Source: Collinsella sp. (GTDB lineage: Bacteria > Actinomycetota > Coriobacteriia > Coriobacteriales > Coriobacteriaceae). Taken from it: a DNA stretch of 64,000 nt. Made by a program: the position numbers and the translations under genes. The first letter of the stretch is position 1; the number at the start of each line of letters is the position of its first letter. Positions 52,068-60,782 of this stretch are shown one piece after another. The stretch is from positions 1 through 64,000 of the forward strand of contig DXMJ01000009.1 of assembly GCA_019414265.1 (NCBI GenBank). The letters run 5' to 3'. The notes beneath the pieces were generated by a model. It saw nothing but the letters and a program-made list of their open reading frames with translations. It made no database searches and was not told the origin of the DNA.

Positions 52068-52748
52068 ATGCGGGTTTTGATCACGGGCGCTTCGGGCGGT
52101 ATCGGAGCCGCGTGCGTGCAGCGCTTTTTGGATGAGGGCCACGAGGTCGTGGGCTTTGACCTGCTGCCGGCGGCGGTCGAGCACGAGCGCTACCGCCATC
52201 TGATCGTCGATGTCCGCGAGCCGGACTCGTTTCCAGACGATCTTGAACCCCAGGTAATCGTGAATGTTGCCGGTACACAGGATTCGGCCGACGATATTGC
52301 CGCCAACCTGCGTGGCACCATCAACGTGACCGAGCGCTACGCCTTTGTGGGGGAGGGGCTTGCCGCCAAGCCGGCGCCGACTATCAAATCCGTGGTCAAT
52401 GTGGGGTCCGCGAGCGGACATACGGGATCGGAGTTTCCCGCCTATGCCGCCAGCAAGGGCGGCGTTATCGCCTACACCAAGAACCTTGCAAACCGCCTGG
52501 CACCGCAGGCCATCGCCAACAGTGTGGACCCGGGCGGCGTTATCACGCCGCTCAACCGTTGCGTGATGGAAGACGAGCGCCTGTGGAACCAGATTATGGA
52601 GCTCACGCCGCTTAAACGCTGGGCCACCGCCCAAGAGATCGCCGAGTGGATCTACTTTGCGGGCGTGACCAACCGGTTTATGACCGGGCAGAGCCTGCTG
52701 ATCGATGGCGGCGAGGCCGGCCGCACACAATTTATTTGGCCCGAATAG
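52068..52748 (+). CDS. Short-chain dehydrogenase/reductase
   Basis: 226 residues. Rossmann motif TGASGGIG (about 6-13), N in NVAG, Ser in NVGSASGHTGSEF, YxxxK as YAASKGG, and a C-terminal TGQSLLIDGGEA. It would oxidise or reduce a hydroxyl or carbonyl with NAD(P). AAGGAG precedes ATG. Close spacing suggests it shares the transcript of the transporter upstream. Substrate unknown; its link to queuosine is only by position. Confidence 0.9.
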   Translation: MRVLITGASGGIGAACVQRFLDEGHEVVGFDLLPAAVEHERYRHLIVDVREPDSFPDDLEPQVIVNVAGTQDSADDIAANLRGTINVTERYAFVGEGLAAKPAPTIKSVVNVGSASGHTGSEFPAYAASKGGVIAYTKNLANRLAPQAIANSVDPGGVITPLNRCVMEDERLWNQIMELTPLKRWATAQEIAEWIYFAGVTNRFMTGQSLLIDGGEAGRTQFIWPE

Positions 52749-52749
52749 G

Positions 52750-52785
52750 AAACGCGCCCGATGGAAATCCGTCGGGCGCGTTTTT
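52750..52785. terminator. Intrinsic terminator
   Basis: A 15-position stem AAACGCGCCCGATGG with complement (one G-T pair), AAAT loop, followed by a run of T. It ends the transporter/SDR unit and lies 14 bp from the convergent ung gene. Confidence 0.88.
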
Positions 52786-52798
52786 GATGTATTGATTT

Positions 52799-53524
52799 TT
52801 AGCCGAGGCAAGTCCAGTTGACGGGGGTCGAGCCGTGCTGTTCGAGTAGCCGATTGGCTGCCGAGAAGGGGCGCGACCCTATAAAGGCGGGGAGTTCTGC
52901 CGTGGCGCGGTTGGCCGAAAGCGGCGAGGGGTGCGTAGAAGCTAGGCAGAACTTGCCGGTTGCCTTGCCCGCGCCGATCGCGTCGAGCTTGCCCTCAACC
53001 ATTTGCTGGGCAAAGCGGCCCCATGCCAAAAAGACGACCGGCTGGGGCAGCTGACAGCAGCGTTCGATAATATAGTCGGTGAGCGTGCTCCAGCCCAGCT
53101 TGGCGTGCGAATTGGCGGCATGCTCGCGCACGGTGAGCATAGTGTTGAGGAGCAGGACGCCCTGTTGTGCCCATGGGGTTAGGTCTCCCGTGGCAGGAAA
53201 GGGGCAGTCCAGATCGGCTTTGAGTTCCTTATAGATGTTGCGCAGGCTCGGCGGCAACTTGGTTTGCGTCGCGGGGACCGAGAACGATAACCCCATGGCC
53301 TGGTTGGGTCCGTGATAGGGATCTTGACCCAAGATGACAACCTTGACCTGGTCGGCCGGCGTGTAGGCGAGGGCATTGAGGATGTCGTCTTGTGCCGGGT
53401 AGATGGTCTGCTCGGCACGCAAAAGGGCGATGCGCTCGAGCAGCTGGTTCGTAGTGTCACGTACCGGCTGCGGCGCATCGCCCAACCAGGTTGCTATGTT
53501 GCGGTCGCGAGTTGCGGTGTCCAT
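52799..53524 (-). CDS. ung: Uracil-DNA glycosylase
   Basis: 241 residues. It removes uracil from DNA in base excision repair. Family 1 motifs: GQDPYHGPNQAMGLSFSV (water-activating loop with Asp) and HPSPLSANR (minor-groove loop with His), plus LLLNTMLTV. Length is typical. ATG 53524 has AAAGGAG four bases upstream. Monocistronic. Confidence 0.96.
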   Translation of the reverse strand: MDTATRDRNIATWLGDAPQPVRDTTNQLLERIALLRAEQTIYPAQDDILNALAYTPADQVKVVILGQDPYHGPNQAMGLSFSVPATQTKLPPSLRNIYKELKADLDCPFPATGDLTPWAQQGVLLLNTMLTVREHAANSHAKLGWSTLTDYIIERCCQLPQPVVFLAWGRFAQQMVEGKLDAIGAGKATGKFCLASTHPSPLSANRATAELPAFIGSRPFSAANRLLEQHGSTPVNWTCLG

Positions 53525-53612
53525 GGGGCTCCTTTATGGCAGATACTCTGTTGGTATCTATTGTAAAGGCGCACCGGTTGCCTTTATGCCGCGGCTGTAT
53601 GAAGAGTGGGGT

Positions 53613-54515
53613 CTACAAGACGCGCTCGGGCGTTCCTGCCATACGAGCCTGTTCATGCGCGCGTAGGCGCGGAAGCTCGACGGTTGCCACCATGACGCCG
53701 GTGAGGATGAGGGCGGCGCCAAAGAAGGCGATGGGGCTCAGGACCTCGCCGACCAGGAAGAACGAGAAGACGGCGGAGCAGACCGGCTCGAGCGAGAAGG
53801 CAAAGCCGGTGGTCTCGGCGGGCACGTGGGGCTGCACGAGCGTCTGGGTGATAAAGCCGTAGGCAGAGCAGATGAGTGCGAGCGCGACGACGACCGCGAC
53901 CTCGCTCGGCGTGCTGGGAAGCGTAAAGCCGCCAAAGGCAAATGCGGCGATGCCCGAGAACAGGCCGCCAAAGCCCAGCTGCCAAACACCCAAGGCCAGT
54001 GGGTCGACTTCTTCGACAAAGCGCTTGGCTACGATAATGTGGCTGGCATAGATAAAGGCTGAGAGCAACATGATGATCGCGCCGGGATTCAGGCTGGTAA
54101 AGTCGGCGCCCGAGAGCAGCAGCATACCGCAGGTGACGATGGCGGTGCCGACGAGCACCTTGCGCTCGGGGGCGCGACGCAGCAGGGCGGCGTTGGCAAA
54201 CGGCACGATCACGACCGTCAGGCTCTGCAAAAAGCCGGCGGTGGAGGCGGAAGTAAGACTGGAGCCTAAGCACATGCAGGTGAGCTCGGTTGCCATGATG
54301 GCGCCGATGATGGCGGCGCGAACCATAAGGTCGCGGTTGATGCGGAAAGCGCGCTTGTGGAAGAGCAGCAGGCAAGCCACAAAGGCGATGATGCAGCGCA
54401 GCGCAACGATGCTCGTGGCGTTCATACTGTCCATGCCGATCTTCATGAGGGGGTACGAAAAGCCCCATGCGACGGGAACGGAAAATGAGAGCGCGATTGC
54501 TTTTTTGCGATCCAT
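53613..54515 (-). CDS. EamA/DMT-family transporter
   Basis: 300 residues with ten predicted helices in two EamA repeats (about 5-135 and 150-285). Export of amino acids or metabolites is typical. AAAGGAG lies four bases before ATG. It faces a LysR gene at 54674 across a 158-bp AT-rich spacer, the usual regulator-transporter arrangement. Substrate unknown. Confidence 0.9.
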   Translation of the reverse strand: MDRKKAIALSFSVPVAWGFSYPLMKIGMDSMNATSIVALRCIIAFVACLLLFHKRAFRINRDLMVRAAIIGAIMATELTCMCLGSSLTSASTAGFLQSLTVVIVPFANAALLRRAPERKVLVGTAIVTCGMLLLSGADFTSLNPGAIIMLLSAFIYASHIIVAKRFVEEVDPLALGVWQLGFGGLFSGIAAFAFGGFTLPSTPSEVAVVVALALICSAYGFITQTLVQPHVPAETTGFAFSLEPVCSAVFSFFLVGEVLSPIAFFGAALILTGVMVATVELPRLRAHEQARMAGTPERVL

Positions 54516-54673
54516 GGGACTCCTTTTGTTACAGAACGGTTTCGTAAAAAGGATTCTGCTCCCAGATGTGGATGTAGTAAAGCGAATGTATCTTCAGTAT
54601 GATTAAGAAATGCTAATGTCATTAGGAAAAGCGCTGGCAAAACGTTTTACGGCTGCATTGATGTGGAGGCACG

Positions 54674-55540
54674 ATGGCATCGCGGTATCAGATTGTTTGT
54701 ATGGTGGTCGATCGCGGCAGTCTTAAGGGCGCGGCGGACGAGTTGGGCTATACGCAAAGTGCGGTGAGCCAGGCCGTCAAGGCGCTCGAGCGCGAGCTGG
54801 GCACCACGCTTATCGAGCGCGGAAAGCAGGGCGTTTCGCTTACGCGCGATGGCAAGCAGTATCTGCCGTACCTGCGCCAGATTGTGACCGCCGAGGCCGA
54901 GCTCGAGGGCAAGCGCCAGGAGCTGCTGGGGCTTTCGTCGACCGATATTCGCATCGCGACGTTTACCAACGTGAGCCGTACCGTGCTGCCGCGTGTGATC
55001 CGCGACTTTGGTACGCTGCACCCGGGCGTACGCTTTACCCTCAAGCAGGGCGATTACACGCGCAACGCTCAGTGGGTGCACGACGGCGTGGTGGATTTTT
55101 GCTTTACGGCGCGCGGGTTTACCGCAGGCCTCGAGAAGCGTGTGGTCTATCACGACGAGTTGGTGGCGCTGCTGCCGGCTGCGCATCCGCTGGCGGCAAA
55201 GGAAAAGGTGACGCTCGCCGACCTGGCGTCCGAGCCCTTTGTGCTGCTGGATGAGGGCGAACAGAGCCTGGTGCTCGATGCATTTGCGACACATGGGCTG
55301 TCGCCGCACGTGACGAGTGAGGTGACTGACGACTACACCATCATGGCGATGGTGGAGGAGGGCCTAGGCGTGAGCATGCTCTACCGTCGTACTGTGGAGG
55401 GCATGCGAGCCGATATTCGTGTGCGACCCATCGTGCATGCTCCCTCGCGCGACGTAGTGGCAGCTTGGCGCAGCTGGGATACCATGCCTATCGCCACGAG
55501 GCGCTTTATCGACTATATGAGCTCGCATATTGTCAATTAA
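54674..55540 (+). CDS. LysR-family regulator, divergent to EamA transporter
   Basis: 288 residues. Helix-turn-helix: YQIVCMVVDRGSLKGAADELG then YTQSAVSQAVKALERELG; effector domain about 85-288 (IATFTNVSRTVLPRVIRDFG; FVLLDEGEQSLV). ATG 54674 has GGAGG four bases upstream. It probably controls the divergent transporter, but no operator was read out with confidence. Confidence 0.92.
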   Translation: MASRYQIVCMVVDRGSLKGAADELGYTQSAVSQAVKALERELGTTLIERGKQGVSLTRDGKQYLPYLRQIVTAEAELEGKRQELLGLSSTDIRIATFTNVSRTVLPRVIRDFGTLHPGVRFTLKQGDYTRNAQWVHDGVVDFCFTARGFTAGLEKRVVYHDELVALLPAAHPLAAKEKVTLADLASEPFVLLDEGEQSLVLDAFATHGLSPHVTSEVTDDYTIMAMVEEGLGVSMLYRRTVEGMRADIRVRPIVHAPSRDVVAAWRSWDTMPIATRRFIDYMSSHIVN

Positions 55541-55567
55541 TGACTGGCGTGGCGTTGAGTGCGGTGT

Positions 55568-56950
55568 CTAGCGGGCTGTCGCTTTGGCTTGGGTGGCGCG
55601 ATAGGTGCGTGCCGGGTGGCAAAGTAGTACCGCCACGACCATAAAGAACGCCGTGGTGCCCAGGCTGATGGGGTAGACCATCATGATGTTCGCAAAGGTG
55701 CGGAAGTGCGGGAACACGCAGAACACCCAATAGAAGCGGATGCCGCAGACGCAGATCATGGTGATGAGGGCGGGCGTGAGCGAGATACCAAAGCCGCGTA
55801 GGTAGCCGGACATGTTTTCGTAGAACATGCTAAAGGCGTACGCCGGGAAGATCGAACACACGCGGATATAGCCGATCGAGACGATGTTGGGATCGCTGTT
55901 GAACAGCGACAAGATCTCGCGCCCCAGGCCGACAATGACGACAATCGTGGTGAGTGCAACGATACCGCCTTCGACCAGGCAGACCTTGAGCGTTTTGGTG
56001 CAGCGGTCGATCTGGCGGGCACCGTGGTTTTGTCCCACAAAGGTGGTGCAAGCCTGGCTAAAGCTGTTGAGCAGGTTGTAGCATACGTACTCCAAGCTCA
56101 TAGCGGCGCTCGATGCCGCCATGACCTCGGTGCCCAGGCTGTTGATAGCAGACTGGATGATGATGTTGGCGACGGCAAAGACGGCGCTCTGGATGCCGGC
56201 GGGCAGGCCGATCTTGACGATGCGCTTGAGGGCGACGGGGTCGATAGCCAGGTCGCGCGGGGTGACGCGGACGACGGAGTCGGTCTTGAGCAGGCGGATA
56301 AAGAGCGTAGCGGCGCTGACGGTGTAGGCGATGGCGGTGGCGATGGCGACGCCCGCGACGCCCCAGTGGAGTACGGGGACAAAGATGAGGTCCAGGCCAA
56401 TGTTGAGGACGGTGGACACGGCAAGCGCCTGCAGCGGCATGCGGGTGATGCCGACGGAGCGGAAGATCGCGGCCTCAAAGTTGTAAAGCAAGATCGAGGG
56501 CATGCTGAGCAAAAAGACGCGTAGGTAGAGCGAAGCGAGCGGCATGGTTTCGGCGGGAACGTTGAGCGCGGCGAGCATGGGCTCGGCAAAGATCTCGCCC
56601 AGTGCGATGACGACAAAGCCCACAAGTGCCATAAGAATCGAGGTATGGACGGCGCGTTTGACCATGTTCTGATCGTTGCGGCCGATAGCGTTGGCGATGA
56701 CCACGTTGGAGCCAAGCGACATGCCAATAAACAGGTTGAGCATAAGACTGGTAAGCGGAACATTGGAGCCGACCGCCGCCATGGCGAGGGTTCCCTGGTC
56801 GCCCGAGAAGTTACCGATGATGACCGTGGCGATGAGGTTCGACAGTTGCTCCAAGATGCTCGTGGCGGCCACAGGGAAGGCGAACAGGGGAACATTGCGC
56901 CACAGCGATCCGGTGGTCATGTCAATGTGCTTAGATACGGTGTCAGCCAT
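55568..56950 (-). CDS. MATE-family efflux transporter
   Basis: 460 residues, twelve membrane helices in two halves, of the bacterial NorM/DinF-like group (LFAFPVAATSILEQLSN; AIGRNDQNMVKRAVHTS). It would export drugs or metabolites with H+ or Na+. GAGAG lies a few bases before ATG. Monocistronic; a family B palindrome separates it from the divergent rlmA-like gene. Confidence 0.92.
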   Translation of the reverse strand: MADTVSKHIDMTTGSLWRNVPLFAFPVAATSILEQLSNLIATVIIGNFSGDQGTLAMAAVGSNVPLTSLMLNLFIGMSLGSNVVIANAIGRNDQNMVKRAVHTSILMALVGFVVIALGEIFAEPMLAALNVPAETMPLASLYLRVFLLSMPSILLYNFEAAIFRSVGITRMPLQALAVSTVLNIGLDLIFVPVLHWGVAGVAIATAIAYTVSAATLFIRLLKTDSVVRVTPRDLAIDPVALKRIVKIGLPAGIQSAVFAVANIIIQSAINSLGTEVMAASSAAMSLEYVCYNLLNSFSQACTTFVGQNHGARQIDRCTKTLKVCLVEGGIVALTTIVVIVGLGREILSLFNSDPNIVSIGYIRVCSIFPAYAFSMFYENMSGYLRGFGISLTPALITMICVCGIRFYWVFCVFPHFRTFANIMMVYPISLGTTAFFMVVAVLLCHPARTYRATQAKATAR

Positions 56951-57011
56951 ACGCTCTCAATCTCTAACATGCTCTTTTGTGCTTATTTGCGCAGACGATG
57001 ATACTCCTAAT

Positions 57012-57075
57012 CGCCTAGTCATTGGGGACGTTCTAAAACGATTACTCATTCAAGAACGTCCCCAATGACTAGGCG
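57012..57075. repeat. Palindrome family B, copy 3
   Basis: The 23-bp perfect arms (57012-57034 and 57053-57075), including TAGTCATTGGGGACGTTCT, enclose an 18-nt centre. It lies between the divergent MATE and rlmA-like genes. The centre differs from copy 2, but the arms share most bases. Confidence 0.92.
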
Positions 57076-57128
57076 GGGAAGGCGTGCGACAATGGTGGGC
57101 GTTGTGTTGTTCGCGCTAAGGAGTTGCC

Positions 57129-57944
57129 ATGTTGTTGTGTCCCGTTTGCCATGAGCCGCTGGTGGATGACGAACGCGGTGCTGCATGCGCGGGTGGGCAC
57201 CGGTTTGACCGTGCGCGCGAGGGCTATCTATATCTCCTGCGCTCGTCCAAGAGCGGCGACTCCATGGGCGATCCCAAGTCGCAGGCACGCAGCCGTCGCG
57301 ACTTTCTGAACCGCGGTTACTATGCGCCGTTGCGCGATGCGATGGTCGAGCTGGTGCGCGAGCGGGTGTCTGGACGTGCCGCGTCTACGAACTGCCCCAT
57401 GACGTTGCTCGATATTTGCTGTGGCGAGGGCTACTACACCAGCGCCATGGGTGCGGTGCCGGGCGTGGATGCTTACGGCTTTGACCTGGGCAAAGAGATG
57501 GTGCGCCTTGCTGCCAAGCGCGGCGATGCGACCTACTTCGTGGCCAACATGAAGGACATCCCCGTGGCCGATGGCACCTTCGATATGGTGACCGAGCTCT
57601 TCGCTCCCTTTAACGAGCGCGAATTTGCCCGCGTGCTGGCTCCAGAGGGCTCACTCTATACCGTGGTGCCGGGTGCCCGTCATCTCTTTGGGCTCAAGGA
57701 GGTGCTCTACGATACGCCGTACCTTAACGATGAGAAGCTGCCGAAGACCACCGAGCTCGAGTTGGTCGGAACGCAGCGGGCGTCTGCGAACATTACGCTC
57801 CAGACCCAGGCAGACATCGAGGCGGTGTTCCAGATGACGCCGTACTACTACCGCACGCGCCCTGCCGACAAAGAGCGCCTGGCAAACTTGGATACCCTTC
57901 AAACCGACATCGACTTCATCATCGCCGAGTACCGCCACTGCTAA
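57129..57944 (+). CDS. 23S rRNA (guanine-N1)-methyltransferase, RlmA family
   Basis: 271 residues. The N-terminal zinc finger (LLCPVCHEPL then CAGGHRFD) is typical of RlmA/TlrB, followed by REGYLYLL and a Rossmann methylase (LLDICCGEGYYTSAM, about 95-109) with VTELFAPFNEREFARVL. RlmA(I) methylates G745 in E. coli and TlrB gives tylosin tolerance at G748; which site is used here is not clear. AAGGAG lies five bases before ATG. A family C palindrome starts on its stop codon. Confidence 0.88.
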   Translation: MLLCPVCHEPLVDDERGAACAGGHRFDRAREGYLYLLRSSKSGDSMGDPKSQARSRRDFLNRGYYAPLRDAMVELVRERVSGRAASTNCPMTLLDICCGEGYYTSAMGAVPGVDAYGFDLGKEMVRLAAKRGDATYFVANMKDIPVADGTFDMVTELFAPFNEREFARVLAPEGSLYTVVPGARHLFGLKEVLYDTPYLNDEKLPKTTELELVGTQRASANITLQTQADIEAVFQMTPYYYRTRPADKERLANLDTLQTDIDFIIAEYRHC

Positions 57945-57979
57945 CCTACCAAAAAGGGACAGGTTTATTTTGGCAGGTT
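57943..57979. repeat. Palindrome family C
   Basis: AACCTACCAAAA and its near complement TTTTGGCAGGTT (11 of 12 pairs) around AGGGACAGGTTTA. It begins on the rlmA-like stop codon. It shares the GGGACAG core with family A. Single copy in this window. Confidence 0.65.
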
Positions 57980-57995
57980 TTATCTGGGCAAACGC

Positions 57996-58033
57996 AAAGG
58001 GCCGACCGCGGAGATGCGCGATCGGCCCTTTTT
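57996..58033. terminator. Terminator between convergent genes
   Basis: A 10-bp perfect stem (AAAGGGCCGA/TCGGCCCTTT) extended by a short CGCG inner pairing, with a T-run on the plus side and a weaker one on the minus side. Confidence 0.8.
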
Positions 58034-58069
58034 AGTTGCTTGGCTGCAGAGGTTATGAGAAGCGAGCGC

Positions 58070-58471
58070 TTACAGGCGGTCCTTGTTCTCGGCCTTAACG
58101 GCGTGTGCCTGCTGGACAAAGAACAGGTCGTACACCACGATGACAAAGGCGACGATATTGACGGCGCTGCCGCCGAGCGCGGGAAGCGTGAGCGCGGCCT
58201 GCGCAATCGTGGCGATTGCGGCAACGATGCCGAGCTTAAACGCAGCATCCACCTGCGAAGGCTTGTTGGCGCCCTTGATGCCCGCAACACCTGCGGCGAG
58301 ATCGATGAGGCCCTTGGCGACCAGCACGACCGCGGCGAGCATGGCGTTCGACCCGTACGTGGAATCGAGGTTGCCGGTCGCGATGCCGGCGATTCCAATG
58401 ACGAGACTGGCGATGCCCAGAACAAAATAAATCAGGGCAAGGATTTTGAGTGTCTTGCGAGCGGCGCTCAT
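58070..58471 (-). CDS. Four-helix membrane protein of unknown function
   Basis: 133 residues. ATG 58471 has AAAGGA six bases upstream. Four hydrophobic helices (about 9-31, 44-64, 74-94 and 98-118) and short loops are seen, beginning MSAARKTLKILALIYF and ending in a charged tail. It resembles small DUF-type membrane proteins common in Coriobacteriia, with no assigned role. Monocistronic. Confidence 0.75.
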   Translation of the reverse strand: MSAARKTLKILALIYFVLGIASLVIGIAGIATGNLDSTYGSNAMLAAVVLVAKGLIDLAAGVAGIKGANKPSQVDAAFKLGIVAAIATIAQAALTLPALGGSAVNIVAFVIVVYDLFFVQQAHAVKAENKDRL

Positions 58472-58705
58472 AGCTGGTCCTTTCGATGCGGGCGCGGAGA
58501 ATCTGTCGCACCCAGGTTGCGGCACATATCGTGAAGCACATTGTAGTTCAACGGGGCGATGCATGCGCCTGAAAGCGCTTTGAGCCCGCGCAGCCCAACC
58601 CAACCTTTCAAAAAGGAAAGCTGGACGTAAGCCAAATCGATGGCAGCTCATGTGCGGCGCTGCGATGATGAGGCCGTAACAAGGAGCTGGTCTCGAGGAG
58701 GAGCC

Positions 58706-58849
58706 ATGATGTACGGAGCAGGGCAAGTGCGTGAGCCGCGGTCGTTGGGAAGGCGCATGGGTGATTCTGTGATCGCTGCCGTGTGCACGGGATTGATGGC
58801 AGTGCTTTGCATTGGGATGCTGTGGGCCATGTCGCATGTGGGACAATAG
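58706..58849 (+). CDS. Small single-helix membrane protein
   Basis: 47 residues from ATG 58706 (or the adjacent ATG 58709), with AGGAGG three to six bases upstream. A basic N-terminal third (REPRSLGRRMGD) is followed by one membrane helix (SVIAAVCTGLMAVLCIGMLW). I recognise no family. The strong ribosome site and the hydrophobic stretch argue for a real gene. It lies 63 bp before rsmJ on the same strand. No other gene was found in 58472-58705. Confidence 0.6.
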   Translation: MMYGAGQVREPRSLGRRMGDSVIAAVCTGLMAVLCIGMLWAMSHVGQ

Positions 58850-58912
58850 CGGACGGTTGGGTGCCGACATAAACGGCACTCACGTATTCGTTTTGCTTTT
58901 TAAGGAGTACCC

Positions 58913-59617
58913 ATGGGCGTCGTCGATCCCTTTTCTGTTGCTCGGGCCGCGGGGCTTGAGCTGATCGGGAAGTCCGAGGGCCTCACGCTCACCGACGGCA
59001 CGATGGAGCTGCGTGCCGATTTTGACCGCATGCTTCCGCGGCTCAAGCAGGGCTGTCTGCAGCAAGAGCTGTTGGTAAAGGCTGCGCGCGCAAAAGGCAT
59101 CGAGTGCCCATGGGCGATTGATGCCACGGCAGGCTTTGGCGAGGATTCGCTGCTGTTGGCGGCCGCGGGCTTTACCGTCGATCTGTATGAGCAGGATTGC
59201 GTGATCGCGGCGCTCCTCAAGGATGCCCTGGATCGCGCGGCAGATGATCCGGCGCTTGCGGCTGCCGTGTCGCGCATGCGCTTACATGCGGGCGAGGACA
59301 GCATTGCCGGCCTTCGCCATACGGCTGAGCTGATCGGGCGGGGCGAGCTTGCCGCCCCCGACGTGGTATATCTGGATCCCATGTTTCCCGAACGCACCAA
59401 GAGCGCGGCGGTGAAAAAGAAGTTCCAACTCTTGCACCATCTGGAGCAGCCGTGCGCCGATGAGGAGACGCTGGTCGAAGCTGCGCTTGCGGCGCGCCCG
59501 CGCAAGGTCGTTATCAAGCGGCCGGTGAAGGGGCCGCTGCTTGCCGGCGTTAAGCCGAGCTATCAGCTTGCGGGCAAGGCCGTTCGCTACGATGTTTTGG
59601 TGCCGCCGCGCCCGTAG
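58913..59617 (+). CDS. rsmJ: 16S rRNA (guanine1516-N2)-methyltransferase RsmJ
   Basis: 234 residues. Methylase motifs: DATAGFGEDSLLLAAAG (SAM loop, about 63-79), EQDC, and the catalytic VYLDPMFPERTKSAAVKK, typical of RsmJ (YhiQ). It methylates G1516 of 16S rRNA. The ending RPVKGPLLAGVKPSYQLAGK matches the family. AAGGAG lies five bases before ATG. Confidence 0.92.
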   Translation: MGVVDPFSVARAAGLELIGKSEGLTLTDGTMELRADFDRMLPRLKQGCLQQELLVKAARAKGIECPWAIDATAGFGEDSLLLAAAGFTVDLYEQDCVIAALLKDALDRAADDPALAAAVSRMRLHAGEDSIAGLRHTAELIGRGELAAPDVVYLDPMFPERTKSAAVKKKFQLLHHLEQPCADEETLVEAALAARPRKVVIKRPVKGPLLAGVKPSYQLAGKAVRYDVLVPPRP

Positions 59618-59665
59618 CTTGCGTGCGATGGCCGGCGCTTCGCCAGCGCCGTGCCGATGCGGGGT

Positions 59666-59962
59666 CTATTTCCAGGGGTGCGACGTCAGATGCCATCCGC
59701 CGCAGTATTCGCATTTGTAGCAGGCAAGGCCGCGCCGCCCGCGGTTTTCGCAGTCGGCCATAACTGCCTCGGCCTCGGCGCGCGTGTCGTAACGGTTTTT
59801 GCGTTCGCACGACTTGTAGCGCCAGGCTTCATCGCGCTCGGCGTCCAGGGCGTCGCGACGCTCGTCCTCGTGTGCAAACAGGTCGCTCATATCGCCGCCG
59901 GTGGCAGCGCCCAAAAACTCGCTTTTGGCCTTTGACCAGGCGGCTCGCTTTTTGCTTCCCAT
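59666..59962 (-). CDS. Small zinc-ribbon-like hypothetical protein
   Basis: 98 residues. ATG 59962 has GAGGGG ten bases upstream. The N-terminal half is charged and helical. The C-terminal half has CERKNRYDTRAEAEAVMADC and CYKCEYCGGWHLTS, a pattern of paired cysteines and a histidine seen in short zinc ribbons of actinobacteria and phages. No specific family is assigned. It is convergent with rsmJ and divergent from the acetyltransferase gene at 60037. Confidence 0.65.
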   Translation of the reverse strand: MGSKKRAAWSKAKSEFLGAATGGDMSDLFAHEDERRDALDAERDEAWRYKSCERKNRYDTRAEAEAVMADCENRGRRGLACYKCEYCGGWHLTSHPWK

Positions 59963-60036
59963 CTGCTTCGCGCCCCTCTTCAAACGTTGGTATCATTGCT
60001 CAATCAAAGTGATACCAATAAACGTGAGGTCGCCGC

Positions 60037-60528
60037 GTGATGATCAGAAAAACCCTCGATACCGACATTCCCGCCGTCATGGCTATCTATGACGCCGCCC
60101 GCGCCTTTATGCGCGCGCATGGCAACGCCACGCAGTGGCCCGAGGGCACGCCTTCGGCCGAGCAACTGGCTGCCGATATTGCCGCTGGTGGCAGTTACGT
60201 GTGCGAAGTCGACGGCCGCGTGGTGGCGACGTTTGCCTTTTTACCGGGCCCGGACGAGTGCTATGACGCAATTGAGGACGGTCAATGGCGCAGCGACACT
60301 CCGTACGCCGTGCTGCACCGTGTGGCGTCCGATGGCACCGCGCACGGCATCGCGGCTGCGATGTTTGCCTTTGCCAAGGAGCGCGCCAACCACCTGCGTA
60401 TCGACACGCATCAGGATAACCTGCCCATGCAGGGTGCGAGTATTAAGGCGGGGTTCGAGCGCGCCGGCGTCGTGTATGTTTCGGACGGCACGCCGCGTGT
60501 TGCGTTCGACTGGCTGCGCGAGGCGTAA
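60037..60528 (+). CDS. GNAT-family N-acetyltransferase
   Basis: 163 residues. GNAT fold: IRKTLDTDIPAVMAIYDAAR (strand and helix 1), CEVDGRVVATFAF, then the motif A region LHRVASDGTAHGIAAAMFAFA and the C-terminal LRIDTHQDNLPMQGASIKAGF. It acetylates an amine with acetyl-CoA; substrate unknown. GTG 60037 has GAGG seven bases upstream; ATG 60040 follows directly and could also be used. Confidence 0.88.
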   Translation: MMIRKTLDTDIPAVMAIYDAARAFMRAHGNATQWPEGTPSAEQLAADIAAGGSYVCEVDGRVVATFAFLPGPDECYDAIEDGQWRSDTPYAVLHRVASDGTAHGIAAAMFAFAKERANHLRIDTHQDNLPMQGASIKAGFERAGVVYVSDGTPRVAFDWLREA

Positions 60529-60555
60529 GAGCAGGGGCGCGTGTCAACAATTCGC

Positions 60556-60595
60556 GCGAACGAAAATGGTCCCACCCGGGGCCATTTTCGTTCGC
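60556..60595. repeat. 14-bp perfect inverted repeat
   Basis: GCGAACGAAAATGG and its complement around a 12-nt GC-rich loop, 28 bp after the acetyltransferase stop. No T-tract. It may terminate transcription with help or belong to a dispersed repeat family. Nothing else was recognised in the gap to 60782. Confidence 0.65.
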
Positions 60596-60782
60596 TGCGC
60601 TGATTTGCAAGCCGGCTTTCGCAAGGCGCGAACCTACGAAAATCGCCGCGCGGCAACGCAGGGCGATGAGCTCGGTCGGGGGATAGGGCTCGCTTCGCCC
60701 GCCGGCCCGTAAATTGTATCATCCAGTGTGGAACGAGGATGCCCGTTGCCGCGTGCGATGGGCTTGCAATAAGAGGAGAGCC

